A stretch of DNA of 41,171 nt from Anaerolinea thermophila (GTDB lineage Bacteria > Chloroflexota > Anaerolineae > Anaerolineales > Villigracilaceae), in contig DYKZ01000003.1 of assembly GCA_020722345.1 (NCBI GenBank), positions 1-41,171 of the forward strand, written 5' to 3'. Both the position numbers and the translations under genes were made by a program. This document shows positions 32,077 to 41,155 of the stretch, piece by piece. A model generated the notes under the pieces. That model did no database searches, had not been told where the DNA came from, and saw nothing but the letters and a program-made list of their open reading frames with translations. Each line of letters opens with the position of its first letter. Within the stretch, counting starts at the first letter, position 1.

Positions 32077-35000
32077 CTACGGCAGGACTGAAAATTCAAC
32101 AGGAGGCATAGGAATGCCGCGTTCACCATACGAGTCTATCAGCCTGTCCCCATCAAAAACTCGCACACTCCAGCGGTAGCGGCCCGCAGCCAGCGGCTCG
32201 GCCAGTGTCAGGCGTGAGGCATCCCGATTGTCTATCTGCACGCTCAGGACAGTGCGCCAGACGCTGTCTTCTCCCGGTGAATGGATCGAATCTGGCGTGA
32301 TCAGGATGGAGTCGATGAAAACGCTATACTGGTCATCCTGACCATAAGTGCGGCTCAGGGCAAGCGTTACCGGACCGGCAGCCAGGTCAACGGTCCCGAC
32401 CGATTCCCACACCCATTCATCGAGAGCGTTGTCGTCCGTCGCGAACGGTCGCGCCTCCCCGTTGACCGAGATGAAGTTCTGCTGGTCGTTATAGCGCCGC
32501 TTATAAGACCGCACCCAGACGGCATAATCCCCGGCTTCTTCGATGTCAAGGGTAAATTCGGCTGTCCCTGACTGCCAGTTATCGAGCAGGAAGCCGTTCC
32601 CGCTAAAGTTGGTGACGAATTCGGAGGCGAAGTACCAGCCGTTACTCTGGAAAACGTCCTCGGCCTCGATCCAGTAAACGTTCGGCTGTTTCTGCTCAAT
32701 GGTCAGGAGCGCCTCCGTGCCGCTTTCGTTCGCGCTCAACCACTCGAAGACGGGCGTTTCATCAGAGGGAATCTCCGCACCGGCAGCCGGCTGGACCGGT
32801 TCCGGCGGCGGAGTCTGATAGCAGAGCGGGTTGCCGAGACTGTCTGCGTCGAGGAAATAGACATCAAAAAACTTGCCGCTGGTCACCAGGCTTGCGCCCG
32901 GATAACACTCGAGGAGGATGTTCAGGATTTGCATGCGCTCATCTTGGAGCGACAGCGCCGTCTTATCGTACACGATGGACAGGCTCTCCGCGTCCCGGTT
33001 TTGCCAGAGGGAAAGCAGGAGTTCCTCGTAGGGGACTTGCTGATAATAGTTCACGGCTTCCAGGCCGGCACCCCGCGCCCCGGCGACCGAGAAGAGGATG
33101 ACGTGGGTTTCCAATTCCACCGAGTCGTTTTGCGTGGGGAAGTACGGATAAAGTACGAGAGATGTATCTGCGGCGGCTGCCGCGCTGAGATCGGCCAGTT
33201 CGCGGCGTTTGAGGCGCTCCTCCGGATCGCCGATGCGGTTGGTAAAGACGAAGTAATCGCCGGCGAGGATGGTCAGCAGGGCGGCGGCCAGCACCGGCGC
33301 GGCGAGGCGCATCTTCTGGCCGTCGAGCCAGGTGCGCGCCGCGCCGAAGAACACCCATAGCCCCATCGCGCCCCAGATGACCAGCGGGGCGAGGCTAGTG
33401 TAAAGCACGCGCGGCCACACCGATCCCAGCAGGAGAGGGCCGGGGAGTACGTTAATCAGGAACCAGAGCGGAATGAAAACGAAGAACGGGCGGCGCAGGT
33501 TGAGCAGGTTATAGACCAGCCCGACGACTACGAAGGGCAGGAGGAGTTGATTGACGAACGAACCGTTCCAGCGCAGGAGGGAATCATCCAGCGAGACAGA
33601 CACAAAGATTGTCTTCAGGAGCAACCCGATGTTGTTTAGAATGAAACCCAGCGGCCCCAACATCCCATTTTCGGCGGCTTGATCTAGCCAGCCGAAGTGA
33701 TAACCGTGCCGCGCGCGTAGGTACTGATGGGTAAATGTCAGGTATATCAGCAGGATAGGCCACAGGACGAGAAGAAGGCGCGGCAGCCATTGGCGCAGGT
33801 TTGCCTGCCGCTTCCTGATTTCAGAAACGGCCGCGCCAATCAGGAAGACCAGCGCCAGCCCGACCGTGGGGTAGAAGGTTTCGTAGGTCAACATGCCCAG
33901 CGCCAGCAGGATGCCCGCTACCTGGAACTGCCAGGTCTTCTTCTGCTGGAGCGCCAGCAGGAGGAAATACAACCCGGCCATCATCCAGGCTTCCAGGGTG
34001 GTGTTGTGCAGCGCCTGGTGGCTGGCGTTGAGTTCAACGTAGGAGAAGGCATACAGCGCAGCCGCTAACAGCGCAGCCGGCGGGCTGGCTGTCAGCCGCC
34101 GTACGAGCAGGTACAGGAAGATGACCGCCGCAATACTGAGCGTTGCGCTCTCGATGCGCGCCGAAAGGAAGTTCAACCCGAACAAGCGCAGGAAGCCCGC
34201 CCGCACCCAGAAATCTACCGGCAGGGGCTTGTAGTGCATGGTTGCAAAGTCGCCGATATCCTCCCGCAGGATGACCGAAAACCAGGCCTGCGCCGTCCAC
34301 TTGGTTTCGTCCGCTTCCAGGCCGTAGACGCGGTAGCCCAGATCGTAGAAGCGGCTGAAGATGACTACCGCCAGGAGCAGCAGCCCGATGGCAATCTCCG
34401 CGCGCGGGGCAAGGCGCACTTGGTTGGTCAGCGTTCCCTTCCACTTGGGATGCAGGCGCGCCCAAACGATCAGCGCCGCGGCGCACGCCGCGTAGAAGAT
34501 TGTCCCGACAATGAAGTTATTCTGCGAAAGGAAAATCTGCGCCAGCGCCGCCGCGCCAACAGAAGCCAGCAGCAGTATCGGGGCGGGGATTTGCAGATCG
34601 GGGACAGTCACATGCCAGCCTTCCGACAAGCGCAGGGAAGGCAGATGAATGTGCAGGTAAAGGTCGCGTCCCTCGCGGCTGCTGGTAGTGCGGGTCTGAA
34701 CTCTGAACCGCCGCGGCCTTGGGCCGGACTCCGGCGCGTCCGCCGTGAAGACTTGGGAGGCCCATTCAGGCGGTTCGGCGGGCGTCTCCGACGGAACGCG
34801 CCGCGCCGGGACCTGTTCGCCGGCCCCCGTTTCGGAGGCTTCCACCTCCGCCTGGGCGGCCGCGACCGGCGCGTTGATCCAGCCGGCCAGCGCCTGGATG
34901 GGGCGCGGCAGGCGTCGGGTCCAGGCGGCGGGCAGAAAGGCCGCCAGCCCGAAGAGTAGGAGCAGACTCCCAAGCAGGATCAGCAGCGGCGGGCGCAGGT

Positions 35001-37143
35001 ACGATTCTGCCAGCACTTCCCCGATGGAACGGTCGCGCTCGAAGGTGAATGGCGTGTTCAGCCCGGCTGAGAGCAACGGGATTCCGTCCGGGTTGTAGAA
35101 GTCGCGTTTTATGAATTGCCCATCCCAGACTTGCGTCAGGAGGCTCTCGATCTCGTCGGCCAGGCCGGGCGGGTAGAAGAGGATATATTTTTCGGCTGTC
35201 GCGTAGGCCTGCGGGTCGGCGCGGAATTGCTCGAAGGAGATGGCTTCGTAGGAGACCTCCGGCCTGAATTCGTCGGCGATATAGGGCCGGACAAGGTCCA
35301 CTTCGCTCTGGTTCTGGTAGATGTAAACCAGCGTTTCGTCTGTCGCGTACAGACTGGCCCAGGAGATGATCTGGTCGGGTTGGGGATGGTAACGGCTAGG
35401 CATGAGGACGAAGTAGTCGTAGATGCCGCCCAGCGAGAGGATTGTGATGAGGATGCCTAGCACAATGGTCTTCCAGCGTCCCAGGCCGCGGACGGCGGCC
35501 GCGCAGGCGTTGGCGAGGACGTTCGCGCCGAGGCCGGCGAGCAGTGCTAGCAGGGGGATGATGTTGACCATGTGGGTGTGGCGCGGCGGGACGGTGTTGA
35601 GGACGCTCAGCCCAAAGATGATGACCAGGAACCACAACGCCATCAGCAGGCCGCGTGGTTCTTTAAGCCGCTTGAGCATCACTCCGAATCCGAGCAGGTA
35701 GAAAATAACGCCGACTGTCCCCGTCAGCGGAAAGGCGATGAAATGTTCCGAGATGAGCCAGGGCTTCTGGAAGATGAGCAGGGTGCGGAGGAGGCCGCGG
35801 ACGAGCAGGATGAAATAGATTTGCGGATTGTAGAAAAGTTCGTTCCCGCCGAGTTCGAAGAAGGGCGCGACGGCGGTAAGTTCTTCGTCAGAGTAGAAAA
35901 GCCGCCCGTTGAAGGTGTTGAAAAAGACGCTTTCGAAGACTTTGAAGCCCATTCCCTCCGAGTCGTAGATGTTGCCGTAGGCAAAGTACGGGCCGGCAAC
36001 CAGGGCAGCGCCAACGAGCAGGAGGAAGACGGCCAGGGCGGCAGGGCGGAATTTCAACCGCCGGGCAAGCCAGAGGACTGCGATGAACAGCAGGGCAATA
36101 ACGATGGCCATGCGCGCCGCAAAGTAGGTGTAGAAACCAAACCCGGCGGCGCACCCTGCCAGGAACAAATAGAAGATACTGTATCGCTGGATGCCGGTAT
36201 AGAGCCAATAGAAGGTCAGCGTGGTGATGAACAGGGCCTGGATGTTGTTGTAACCCAGCCGGGCAAAGGCCAGGAAATAGGGGCTGAAGGCCAGGGCAAA
36301 ACTGCTGGCGATGGCTGTCTTGCGGTCAAAGGCGTCGCGCGCCAGCAGGTAGAGCGGAAAGATTGTCAGCGCGCCGGAAAGCACCGAGCCGAAGCGCCAG
36401 CCCCACAGGTCCAGGCCAAAGACTTTCAGCGCCGCGGCCTGCCCGATGGAACTCAGCACCGGGAAGGTGTAGACTCCGTTGGCGAAGACCGGCGGCTGGA
36501 ACTGCCCGTTGGCAATGTCGCGCGCCGCGGTCCAGAACGAACCCTCGTCGCCCATCAGCATATCCGGGAGTCCTTGCAGACGGTACGCGCCGACGAGCAG
36601 GCTGAGGAGGAACAACCCCAGCATCCACAGCAGGTCGCTGCGGCTCAGGCGGGGCGAAAGGTCCACCTGCCGCTTGTAATCCCAGGCCGCCGCGGCCGCC
36701 AGCGCCAGGGCTGGGGCGGCCAGCCACTCGGCGATCATCAGGTCGTAATAATCCAGGCGGTTGATCTGCCAGATCAGGGCTGCAAAAATGCCCCCTGCTC
36801 CGGCCAGCCAGGGCCAGAGCGAGCGGAGGGGTCGCAGGGTAATGAATATTTCGCCAGGCGGGGGCGTCTCGGCTGGGACCAGCCGCAAATTCCGCAGCGA
36901 GAGATAGAGCAGCGCCGCTCCCGCAGCCAGGTACGGCAGGCCGTTCAGCACATTGTCAATGGTAGGGATGGCGAGGTGGATTTCATTCGTTAGCCAGAGG
37001 GCCAATTTTGTCGGCGGCGCAGACGGAATAGTGTCGTTGGCAATCCGCATTTGCCCGACAATCAGCAGCGCCAGCCCCATCAAGGCGGCAAGCCAGCGGA
37101 GGTTGAGCCATTCCAGTTTTTTTGCGAAGTTGGTTTGCGGCAT
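32077..37143 (-). CDS. Giant membrane protein: two tandem GT-C (GT39/PMT-like) glycosyltransferase domains plus C-terminal carbohydrate-binding-like domain
   Basis: This single 1688-residue frame has three parts. The first GT-C unit (about 170-740) starts with the acidic pair D199-E200 in MLMGDEGSFWTAARDIANG, followed by many membrane helices. A soluble Pro/Arg-rich linker (about 750-850) follows. A second GT-C unit (about 910-1380) has its acidic pair D945-E946 in GLEADETKWTAQAWF. The C-terminal 300 residues are extracytoplasmic. A block starting IEAEDVFQSNGWYFASEFV and ending FIDSILIT resembles CBM6/CBM35-type beta-sandwiches, followed by a fibronectin-like ending (AGRYRWSVRVFDGDRLI). GT-C enzymes transfer sugars from polyprenyl-phosphate donors outside the membrane. 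Two domains in one chain plus a sugar-binding module suggest a processive or dual-specificity enzyme. Donor and acceptor are unknown. Confidence 0.85.
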   Translation of the reverse strand: MPQTNFAKKLEWLNLRWLAALMGLALLIVGQMRIANDTIPSAPPTKLALWLTNEIHLAIPTIDNVLNGLPYLAAGAALLYLSLRNLRLVPAETPPPGEIFITLRPLRSLWPWLAGAGGIFAALIWQINRLDYYDLMIAEWLAAPALALAAAAAWDYKRQVDLSPRLSRSDLLWMLGLFLLSLLVGAYRLQGLPDMLMGDEGSFWTAARDIANGQFQPPVFANGVYTFPVLSSIGQAAALKVFGLDLWGWRFGSVLSGALTIFPLYLLARDAFDRKTAIASSFALAFSPYFLAFARLGYNNIQALFITTLTFYWLYTGIQRYSIFYLFLAGCAAGFGFYTYFAARMAIVIALLFIAVLWLARRLKFRPAALAVFLLLVGAALVAGPYFAYGNIYDSEGMGFKVFESVFFNTFNGRLFYSDEELTAVAPFFELGGNELFYNPQIYFILLVRGLLRTLLIFQKPWLISEHFIAFPLTGTVGVIFYLLGFGVMLKRLKEPRGLLMALWFLVIIFGLSVLNTVPPRHTHMVNIIPLLALLAGLGANVLANACAAAVRGLGRWKTIVLGILITILSLGGIYDYFVLMPSRYHPQPDQIISWASLYATDETLVYIYQNQSEVDLVRPYIADEFRPEVSYEAISFEQFRADPQAYATAEKYILFYPPGLADEIESLLTQVWDGQFIKRDFYNPDGIPLLSAGLNTPFTFERDRSIGEVLAESYLRPPLLILLGSLLLLFGLAAFLPAAWTRRLPRPIQALAGWINAPVAAAQAEVEASETGAGEQVPARRVPSETPAEPPEWASQVFTADAPESGPRPRRFRVQTRTTSSREGRDLYLHIHLPSLRLSEGWHVTVPDLQIPAPILLLASVGAAALAQIFLSQNNFIVGTIFYAACAAALIVWARLHPKWKGTLTNQVRLAPRAEIAIGLLLLAVVIFSRFYDLGYRVYGLEADETKWTAQAWFSVILREDIGDFATMHYKPLPVDFWVRAGFLRLFGLNFLSARIESATLSIAAVIFLYLLVRRLTASPPAALLAAALYAFSYVELNASHQALHNTTLEAWMMAGLYFLLLALQQKKTWQFQVAGILLALGMLTYETFYPTVGLALVFLIGAAVSEIRKRQANLRQWLPRLLLVLWPILLIYLTFTHQYLRARHGYHFGWLDQAAENGMLGPLGFILNNIGLLLKTIFVSVSLDDSLLRWNGSFVNQLLLPFVVVGLVYNLLNLRRPFFVFIPLWFLINVLPGPLLLGSVWPRVLYTSLAPLVIWGAMGLWVFFGAARTWLDGQKMRLAAPVLAAALLTILAGDYFVFTNRIGDPEERLKRRELADLSAAAAADTSLVLYPYFPTQNDSVELETHVILFSVAGARGAGLEAVNYYQQVPYEELLLSLWQNRDAESLSIVYDKTALSLQDERMQILNILLECYPGASLVTSGKFFDVYFLDADSLGNPLCYQTPPPEPVQPAAGAEIPSDETPVFEWLSANESGTEALLTIEQKQPNVYWIEAEDVFQSNGWYFASEFVTNFSGNGFLLDNWQSGTAEFTLDIEEAGDYAVWVRSYKRRYNDQQNFISVNGEARPFATDDNALDEWVWESVGTVDLAAGPVTLALSRTYGQDDQYSVFIDSILITPDSIHSPGEDSVWRTVLSVQIDNRDASRLTLAEPLAAGRYRWSVRVFDGDRLIDSYGERGIPMPPVEFSVLP

Positions 37144-37273
37144 ATTTGCAGGCGGTAACCTTGGATGGCGGGATTATACAACAGATGGGGGATGGGCGTC
37201 GGTTATAATTTGGCTATGAACGCCGTTCTTCGGCGTTATCAGCGCCTTGTTTCAGTTTGGAGTATGGTGACCC
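37144..37273. promoter_or_regulatory. Divergent promoter region between two GT-C glycosyltransferase genes
   Basis: This 130-nt gap separates divergent genes and contains TATAAT on the plus strand (37204-37209) and TATAAT on the minus strand (37173-37178). Neither has a convincing -35. A small hairpin, AACGCCG with CGGCGTT, follows at 37219-37237. Shared control of the two genes is plausible. Confidence 0.4.
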
Positions 37274-38737
37274 ATGAAAAGGCTTTCCTTCCCTTTGCGG
37301 ATTTTCCTGCTGGCGCTGGCGCTGCGGCTCGCGCCGGTGATTGCCCTGCGGACGATGGGCATTGGCCTGGACGATATGTTCCAGTACGATATGCTGGCGC
37401 GCTCGCTGGCGCTGGGAAACGGCTACCGCTGGTATGCCTGGGAAGACTTGCAAATGCTGGAGCCGTATGTGGATTTTGACTTAACCAGTGTGGAGTATGA
37501 TCCGGTGCGCGGCGTGCCGACCTCGTTCCGGGCGCCGCTCTACCCGGCTTTTCTGGCGCTGGTGTACCTGGTTGCCGGAACGGGAACGGGGCGGTTCTTT
37601 GCGGCCCGCCTGGCGCAGACTCTGCTCGGCGCGGCGCTCGCCCCGCTGACCTGGGCGGCAGCGCGTGTTTTGCTGCCCGGCGACTCGGCGGAGGCGTCTC
37701 GGCGGCGGGAGCGGGCGGCGGCCGCGGCGGCCTGGGTCGTGGCCTGTTACCCGCTCCTGCTCCTCTATCCATTTGGGCTGGGGACCGAGAATCTCTTTTT
37801 CCCACTGGTGCTTCTCTCGCTCCTGTTCCTGCTCAAAGCGGCAGATAAGTCATTGCTGGTTAATTTCCTCCTTTCCGGCTTTTTCCTCGGCTTGGCGGCT
37901 CTGACGCGTTCCATCATCCTGCCGTTTGCCGGTCTGGCGGTTCTATGGGCGTGGTTCATCCTGAAGCAGAGAAAAGGCGCTCTCGCCGCGGCGCTGGTTT
38001 TCCTGGCGCTGATTTCTCCCTGGGTGGTGCGAAATTCCCTGCTCCATCACAAGTTGACCAGCATAGAAACCTCGATGGGCTACAACCTCTACGTGGGGTA
38101 CCATCCGCAGAGCAATGGCTCGTTTACCTTTGGCCCCTCGTTCGACCTGATCCCGATCCTGGATGACGCCGAACGCGACCGCCTCGGGACGGAGAAGGCG
38201 CTGGAGTTTATCCAGGACGATCCGGGGCGCTTTCTGCCGCTGGCGCTCAACCGCCTGGGATTCTTCTTTGGGCTGGAGAAGCGTGTGCTGGTGTATTTCT
38301 ATGCCAACAATTTCTTGGGCTACATCCCGCCCCTGCCGCTGGCGATGATTTCGCTGGTCATATTCCTGCCGTTTGTGGCGGTGGCCGCCTCTGCGCCGGT
38401 GGGGCTGGCGCTCCTGCGGGCGGGACCGAAGACGGGTCTGGTGTGGTTGCTGCTGGGGGCGTATCTCCTCCCGCATGTTCTCATCCTGTCCGAGGACCGT
38501 TTCCACCTGGCTCTTGTGCCGCTGTTAGCCATCCTGGCCGCGCACGCCTGGAGCGGAGGCCGGAGCGCGCTCCGGGAACGGTGGGCAGGTTCACGGTCTG
38601 GGAAGGCGGCGCTGGCCCTGGCGGGGATGGCTGTCCTGCTGCTGCTCGCCAACTGGGGCTGGGAACTGTGGCGCGATTGGGATAAACTCACCCAACTATT
38701 TGGTCCGAACGGCAACACACTCTATCCTCCTTACTGA
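37274..38737 (+). CDS. GT-C family (GT39/ArnT-like) membrane glycosyltransferase
   Basis: This 487-residue polytopic membrane protein has about 11 helices. The first helix is followed by an acidic D-D pair in MGIGLDDMFQYDMLARSLALGNG, the usual site of the catalytic Asp after helix 1 in GT39/GT83-like enzymes. Next come FRAPLYPAFLALVY, the TENLFFPLVLLSLLFLL region and a positively charged SPWVVRNSLLHHK. These enzymes move sugars from undecaprenyl- or dolichyl-phosphate donors to lipid or protein acceptors outside the membrane. It is divergent from the giant double GT-C gene and may act in the same glycan pathway. It is followed 9 nt later by the CPBP protease remnant. Confidence 0.84.
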   Translation: MKRLSFPLRIFLLALALRLAPVIALRTMGIGLDDMFQYDMLARSLALGNGYRWYAWEDLQMLEPYVDFDLTSVEYDPVRGVPTSFRAPLYPAFLALVYLVAGTGTGRFFAARLAQTLLGAALAPLTWAAARVLLPGDSAEASRRRERAAAAAAWVVACYPLLLLYPFGLGTENLFFPLVLLSLLFLLKAADKSLLVNFLLSGFFLGLAALTRSIILPFAGLAVLWAWFILKQRKGALAAALVFLALISPWVVRNSLLHHKLTSIETSMGYNLYVGYHPQSNGSFTFGPSFDLIPILDDAERDRLGTEKALEFIQDDPGRFLPLALNRLGFFFGLEKRVLVYFYANNFLGYIPPLPLAMISLVIFLPFVAVAASAPVGLALLRAGPKTGLVWLLLGAYLLPHVLILSEDRFHLALVPLLAILAAHAWSGGRSALRERWAGSRSGKAALALAGMAVLLLLANWGWELWRDWDKLTQLFGPNGNTLYPPY

Positions 38738-38746
38738 TGAGGCGAC

Positions 38747-39409
38747 ATGAAGAAACTCTTTGGAGAGCGGCTGCGCCTGGATTGGAAAATTGCCCTGCTG
38801 ACCATCGTCAGTACTCTTTTGCTGATGATGGATCACTATCACTATCCCTTGCTGCCATGGACGAAATGGTTCCCGGCCTGGGAAGCAAGCGGCCTTTCGA
38901 TGAAAGTTCTTGACCGGACCTTGCTATACTTTGTCATCCCCATGTTCTTTGTGCTGGTCGTTTTTCGCGAGAACCCGAAGAAGTACGGTTTCACCTTCGG
39001 CGACTGGAAGGCCGGGATTGCCATCACCTTGGGCGGGATCATCCTTATCGCGCCGGTCCTTTGGCTGGTGAGCCGCGGCGACGCGTCCATGCAGGATTAC
39101 TACAAGTCACAAGTCTCCGGCCTGCCGTGGAATACCTTCCTGGACCTGTTTGGCTGAGAATTCATCTTTCGCGGCTGGCTGCTCTTTGGCTATGGGCGCA
39201 AGTTCGGCGCGGAAGCCCTGTGGCTGCAAGCCGTCCCGTTTGCGCTGGCGCACATCGGCAAACCCGAAGTGGAGACTCTCTCCACTATTTTCGGCGGTTT
39301 CGCCTTCGGCTGGGTGGCCTGGCGGACGAAATCGTTCGTTTACCCGCTGCTGATCCACTGGTTCGTGGCATCGTTCACCATTCTGGTCGCGGCAGGCGCG
39401 ATTGGCTGA
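38747..39409 (+). pseudogene. CPBP-family intramembrane metalloprotease interrupted by an in-frame TGA
   Basis: One continuous frame of 220 sense positions carries a single TGA at 39155-39157. Before it are 136 residues with an N-terminal half of membrane helices, ending FLDLFG. After it the frame continues EFIFRGWLLFGYGRKFG, then VPFALAHIGKPEVETLS and YPLLIHWFVASF. These are the three CPBP (Abi/Rce1-like) motifs: E..xR, FxxxH and H. The TGA lies directly before the catalytic glutamate, where many relatives have Trp or Glu, so TGG to TGA by one G-to-A change is the simplest explanation. Other genes here end in TGA, so it is not read as Trp generally. It is either a nonsense pseudogene, a sequencing error, or a read-through case. 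Confidence 0.82.
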
Positions 39410-39460
39410 TTTTATTATTCGACCGGTGCGGAAAGAGGATTTCCCGTGGAATGAGGTTTT

Positions 39461-39994
39461 ATGAATGCCAAAATTTTTCTTTACATTGCTTATGGCGTCT
39501 TGATCGGCCTGCTGGCCGCGGCGGTCATCTGGCTGGCGGCCGCGCCGCCGCGCGGTGAGCCGGTTGCATTGCTCCCGACGCCCACCCCGGGGAACATTAC
39601 AGTCTACGTCAGCGGGGCGGTGCAGACCCCTGGCGTTTATTCCCTCCCCGCCGGCAGCCGCATTGAGGATGCTGTGCTGGCGGCGGGCGGTTTTGCTCTG
39701 GGGGCCGAGCAGGACCGGATCAACCTGGCCTCCCTGCTCGAAGACGGCCAGCAGGTTGACGTGCCGGGTGTGGTCAGCAGCAGCCACGTCAATGCCGGAC
39801 GGGTGAATATCAACACGGCCAGCGTCGAGGAATTGGACGCCCTGCCTTCGATTGGCCCGACCACGGCGCAGGCGATTGTTGACTATCGCCTGCAAAACGG
39901 GAATTTCACCGCCATCGAAGACATCAAGAACGTCCCCGGCATTGGGCCTGCCACGTATGAGCAAATCAAAGATTACATCACGGTTGGGCAGTAA
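39461..39994 (+). CDS. comEA: ComEA-like DNA-binding competence protein (SLBB plus helix-hairpin-helix)
   Basis: This 177-residue protein has one N-terminal membrane helix (about residues 5-27) and a short Pro-rich spacer. An SLBB domain (ITVYVSGAVQTPGVYSLPAG, then RIEDAVLAAGGF) follows. The C-terminus is a tandem helix-hairpin-helix domain (VNINTASVEELDALPSIGPT, then IEDIKNVPGIGPATYEQI). This is the exact layout of ComEA, the membrane-anchored double-stranded DNA receptor for natural transformation. A GAGG site precedes the ATG. No comEC lies in the window, so it may be elsewhere or the protein may serve another DNA-binding or export role. Confidence 0.9.
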   Translation: MNAKIFLYIAYGVLIGLLAAAVIWLAAAPPRGEPVALLPTPTPGNITVYVSGAVQTPGVYSLPAGSRIEDAVLAAGGFALGAEQDRINLASLLEDGQQVDVPGVVSSSHVNAGRVNINTASVEELDALPSIGPTTAQAIVDYRLQNGNFTAIEDIKNVPGIGPATYEQIKDYITVGQ

Positions 39995-39996
39995 TC

Positions 39997-40557
39997 ATGT
40001 CAAATGAGCATTTCAACCTGATTGCCCGTTTCTATGACGAAGCCGCGCAATTCACGCTGGATGAGTCCCTTCTGCGCGCCCTCGAACTGCCTGCGGACGG
40101 CCTGCTGCTCGACGCGGGCGGCGGGACCGGACGCGTGGCCGCTGCCCTGCGTGGCCACGTGGCCGGAGTGGTCGTTGCGGACGTATCCTCTGGGATGATG
40201 AAGTATGCCCGCGCCAAGAACCTGGCCTGTGTCTATGCTCCGGTCGAGATGCTGCCGTTTGCTTCCGTGACTTTCGCGCGGGTTTTCATGCTGGACGCGT
40301 TCCATCATGTCCACAGCCAGGAGTGGACGGCAAGCGAGTTGTTCCGCGTTCTCGCCCCTGGCGGCGTCCTCCTCGTCGTCGAGCCGGACATCCACAAGTT
40401 CGCGGTCAAGTTGATCGCGCTGGGAGAAAAACTGCTACTGATGCGCAGCCGCTTCCTGGATGGAGCGCAGATAGCCGCCTTGTTCTCGGCAGCGGGAGGA
40501 GAAGTGCAGGTCGAATACCGCCAGGCCAATGTGTGGGTGAAGGTTAAAAAACGATAA
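39997..40557 (+). CDS. SAM-dependent methyltransferase, type 11
   Basis: This 186-residue class I methyltransferase has motif I LLLDAGGGTGRVAAALRG, the post-I acidic region VVVADVSSGMMKYAR and FARVFMLDAFHHVHSQEW, and the following FRVLAPGGVLLVVEPD. It is shorter than typical UbiE/COQ5 enzymes, and the substrate-binding part is small. It starts 3 nt after the comEA stop and is probably co-transcribed. The substrate (small molecule, quinone or lipid) is not readable. Confidence 0.83.
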   Translation: MSNEHFNLIARFYDEAAQFTLDESLLRALELPADGLLLDAGGGTGRVAAALRGHVAGVVVADVSSGMMKYARAKNLACVYAPVEMLPFASVTFARVFMLDAFHHVHSQEWTASELFRVLAPGGVLLVVEPDIHKFAVKLIALGEKLLLMRSRFLDGAQIAALFSAAGGEVQVEYRQANVWVKVKKR

Positions 40558-40588
40558 TCAAAATGTAATAAACCCCGTTTTCTTCTTG

Positions 40589-40597
40589 TGCTAGAAT
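40589..40597 (+). promoter_or_regulatory. Extended -10 promoter of the small membrane-protein gene
   Basis: TGCTAGAAT matches TGnTAnAAT and lies 31 nt upstream of the ATG at 40628, with a leader containing the ribosome site AAAGGAGAG. No -35 hexamer is evident. Confidence 0.45.
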
Positions 40598-40627
40598 GAT
40601 TTAATAAATTAATCAAAGGAGAGAAAC

Positions 40628-40864
40628 ATGGACGAGGAGAAAAAGAAGTTAAAGAGGATGGCAACCTGGACGATTACCGTCTTTGCTGCTGTTTTCGCCA
40701 TTACTTTTGCCGTTCTCTGGCTGGTGAATTATCCCCTCAGCGCGAACGGGATAGACGCCATTGGGAACGTCTTTGCCACCGGCTGGCCGATCTTTCTCGC
40801 AGACCTGGTGCTTTGCCTTCTGGTCTATGGAGGCTACTCGCTGTACCTCAACAAGAATAAATAG
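40628..40864 (+). CDS. Small two-helix membrane protein, unknown function
   Basis: This 78-residue protein has a strongly charged N-terminus (DEEKKKLKRM), then a helix WTITVFAAVFAITFAVLWLV, a short outside loop, a second helix WPIFLADLVLCLLVYGGYSL, and a basic tail. An excellent AAAGGAGAG ribosome site, its own extended -10 element and a tight terminator show it is a real monocistronic gene. I recognise no named family. Confidence 0.78.
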   Translation: MDEEKKKLKRMATWTITVFAAVFAITFAVLWLVNYPLSANGIDAIGNVFATGWPIFLADLVLCLLVYGGYSLYLNKNK

Positions 40865-40879
40865 AGACAACCACCTATC

Positions 40880-40914
40880 TGGACTGGCGGAAGGAGGACG
40901 CCAGTCCATTTTAT
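40880..40914 (+). terminator. Terminator of the small membrane-protein gene
   Basis: A 10-bp perfect stem (TGGACTGGCG at 40880-40889 with its complement at 40899-40908) with a 9-nt loop is followed by TTTTATT. It lies 16 nt after the stop codon. Confidence 0.85.
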
Positions 40915-40931
40915 TGTCCCCACCTTCGGCG

Positions 40932-41155
40932 TCAAAGAGTGACGACCTTCCCGGCGCGCGTCTGCGCTTCGAGGATATCGCCCATGCCGCCAATGATGCC
41001 GGCCTTCACCTTCTCTGTCAGTCCAAAGTAATCCAGGCAGGTGGAGCAGATAATCAACTGCACGCCCTTTGCTTCGAGGGCGTGCAGTTTTTCCAGCACA
41101 GGGGAGTTCTCCACAACATCCCGAAAGAATTGACAAGGATGACCGTATCTTTTAT
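40932..41155 (-). pseudogene. DsrE-family protein, decayed: start codon lost and internal deletion
   Basis: The 3' part on the minus strand reads VVENSPVLEKLHALEAKGVQ, then LIICSTCLDYFGLTEKVKAG and GGMGDILEAQTRAGKVVTL, the C-terminal half of DsrE/YedF-like proteins (C-x-T-C-L motif). The 5' part lies in another frame and reads IKDTVILVNSFGM, the usual N-terminal strand of the same family. The two are joined directly near 41122, missing about 45-60 residues and shifting frame. A good GGAGGAAG ribosome site precedes ATA instead of ATG (41155-41153). So the start is lost and the middle is deleted. A GTG at 41114 could only start a 60-residue fragment. DsrE-like proteins take part in sulfur or selenium relay. 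Confidence 0.65.

Noticed and set aside
35572-36993. Long open frame of 473 codons antisense to the giant glycosyltransferase
   Set aside because: It lies wholly inside a strong membrane-protein gene, is extremely rich in charged residues and Gln/Gly/Arg with no fold or motif, and has no ribosome site. It is an antisense shadow caused by high GC.
38747-39409. TGA read as tryptophan (alternative genetic code) or selenocysteine
   Set aside because: Many genes in the window end in TGA with correct family C-termini, so the code is standard. I see no selenocysteine-type context by eye and Sec is not expected at this CPBP position, though a structural check was not possible.
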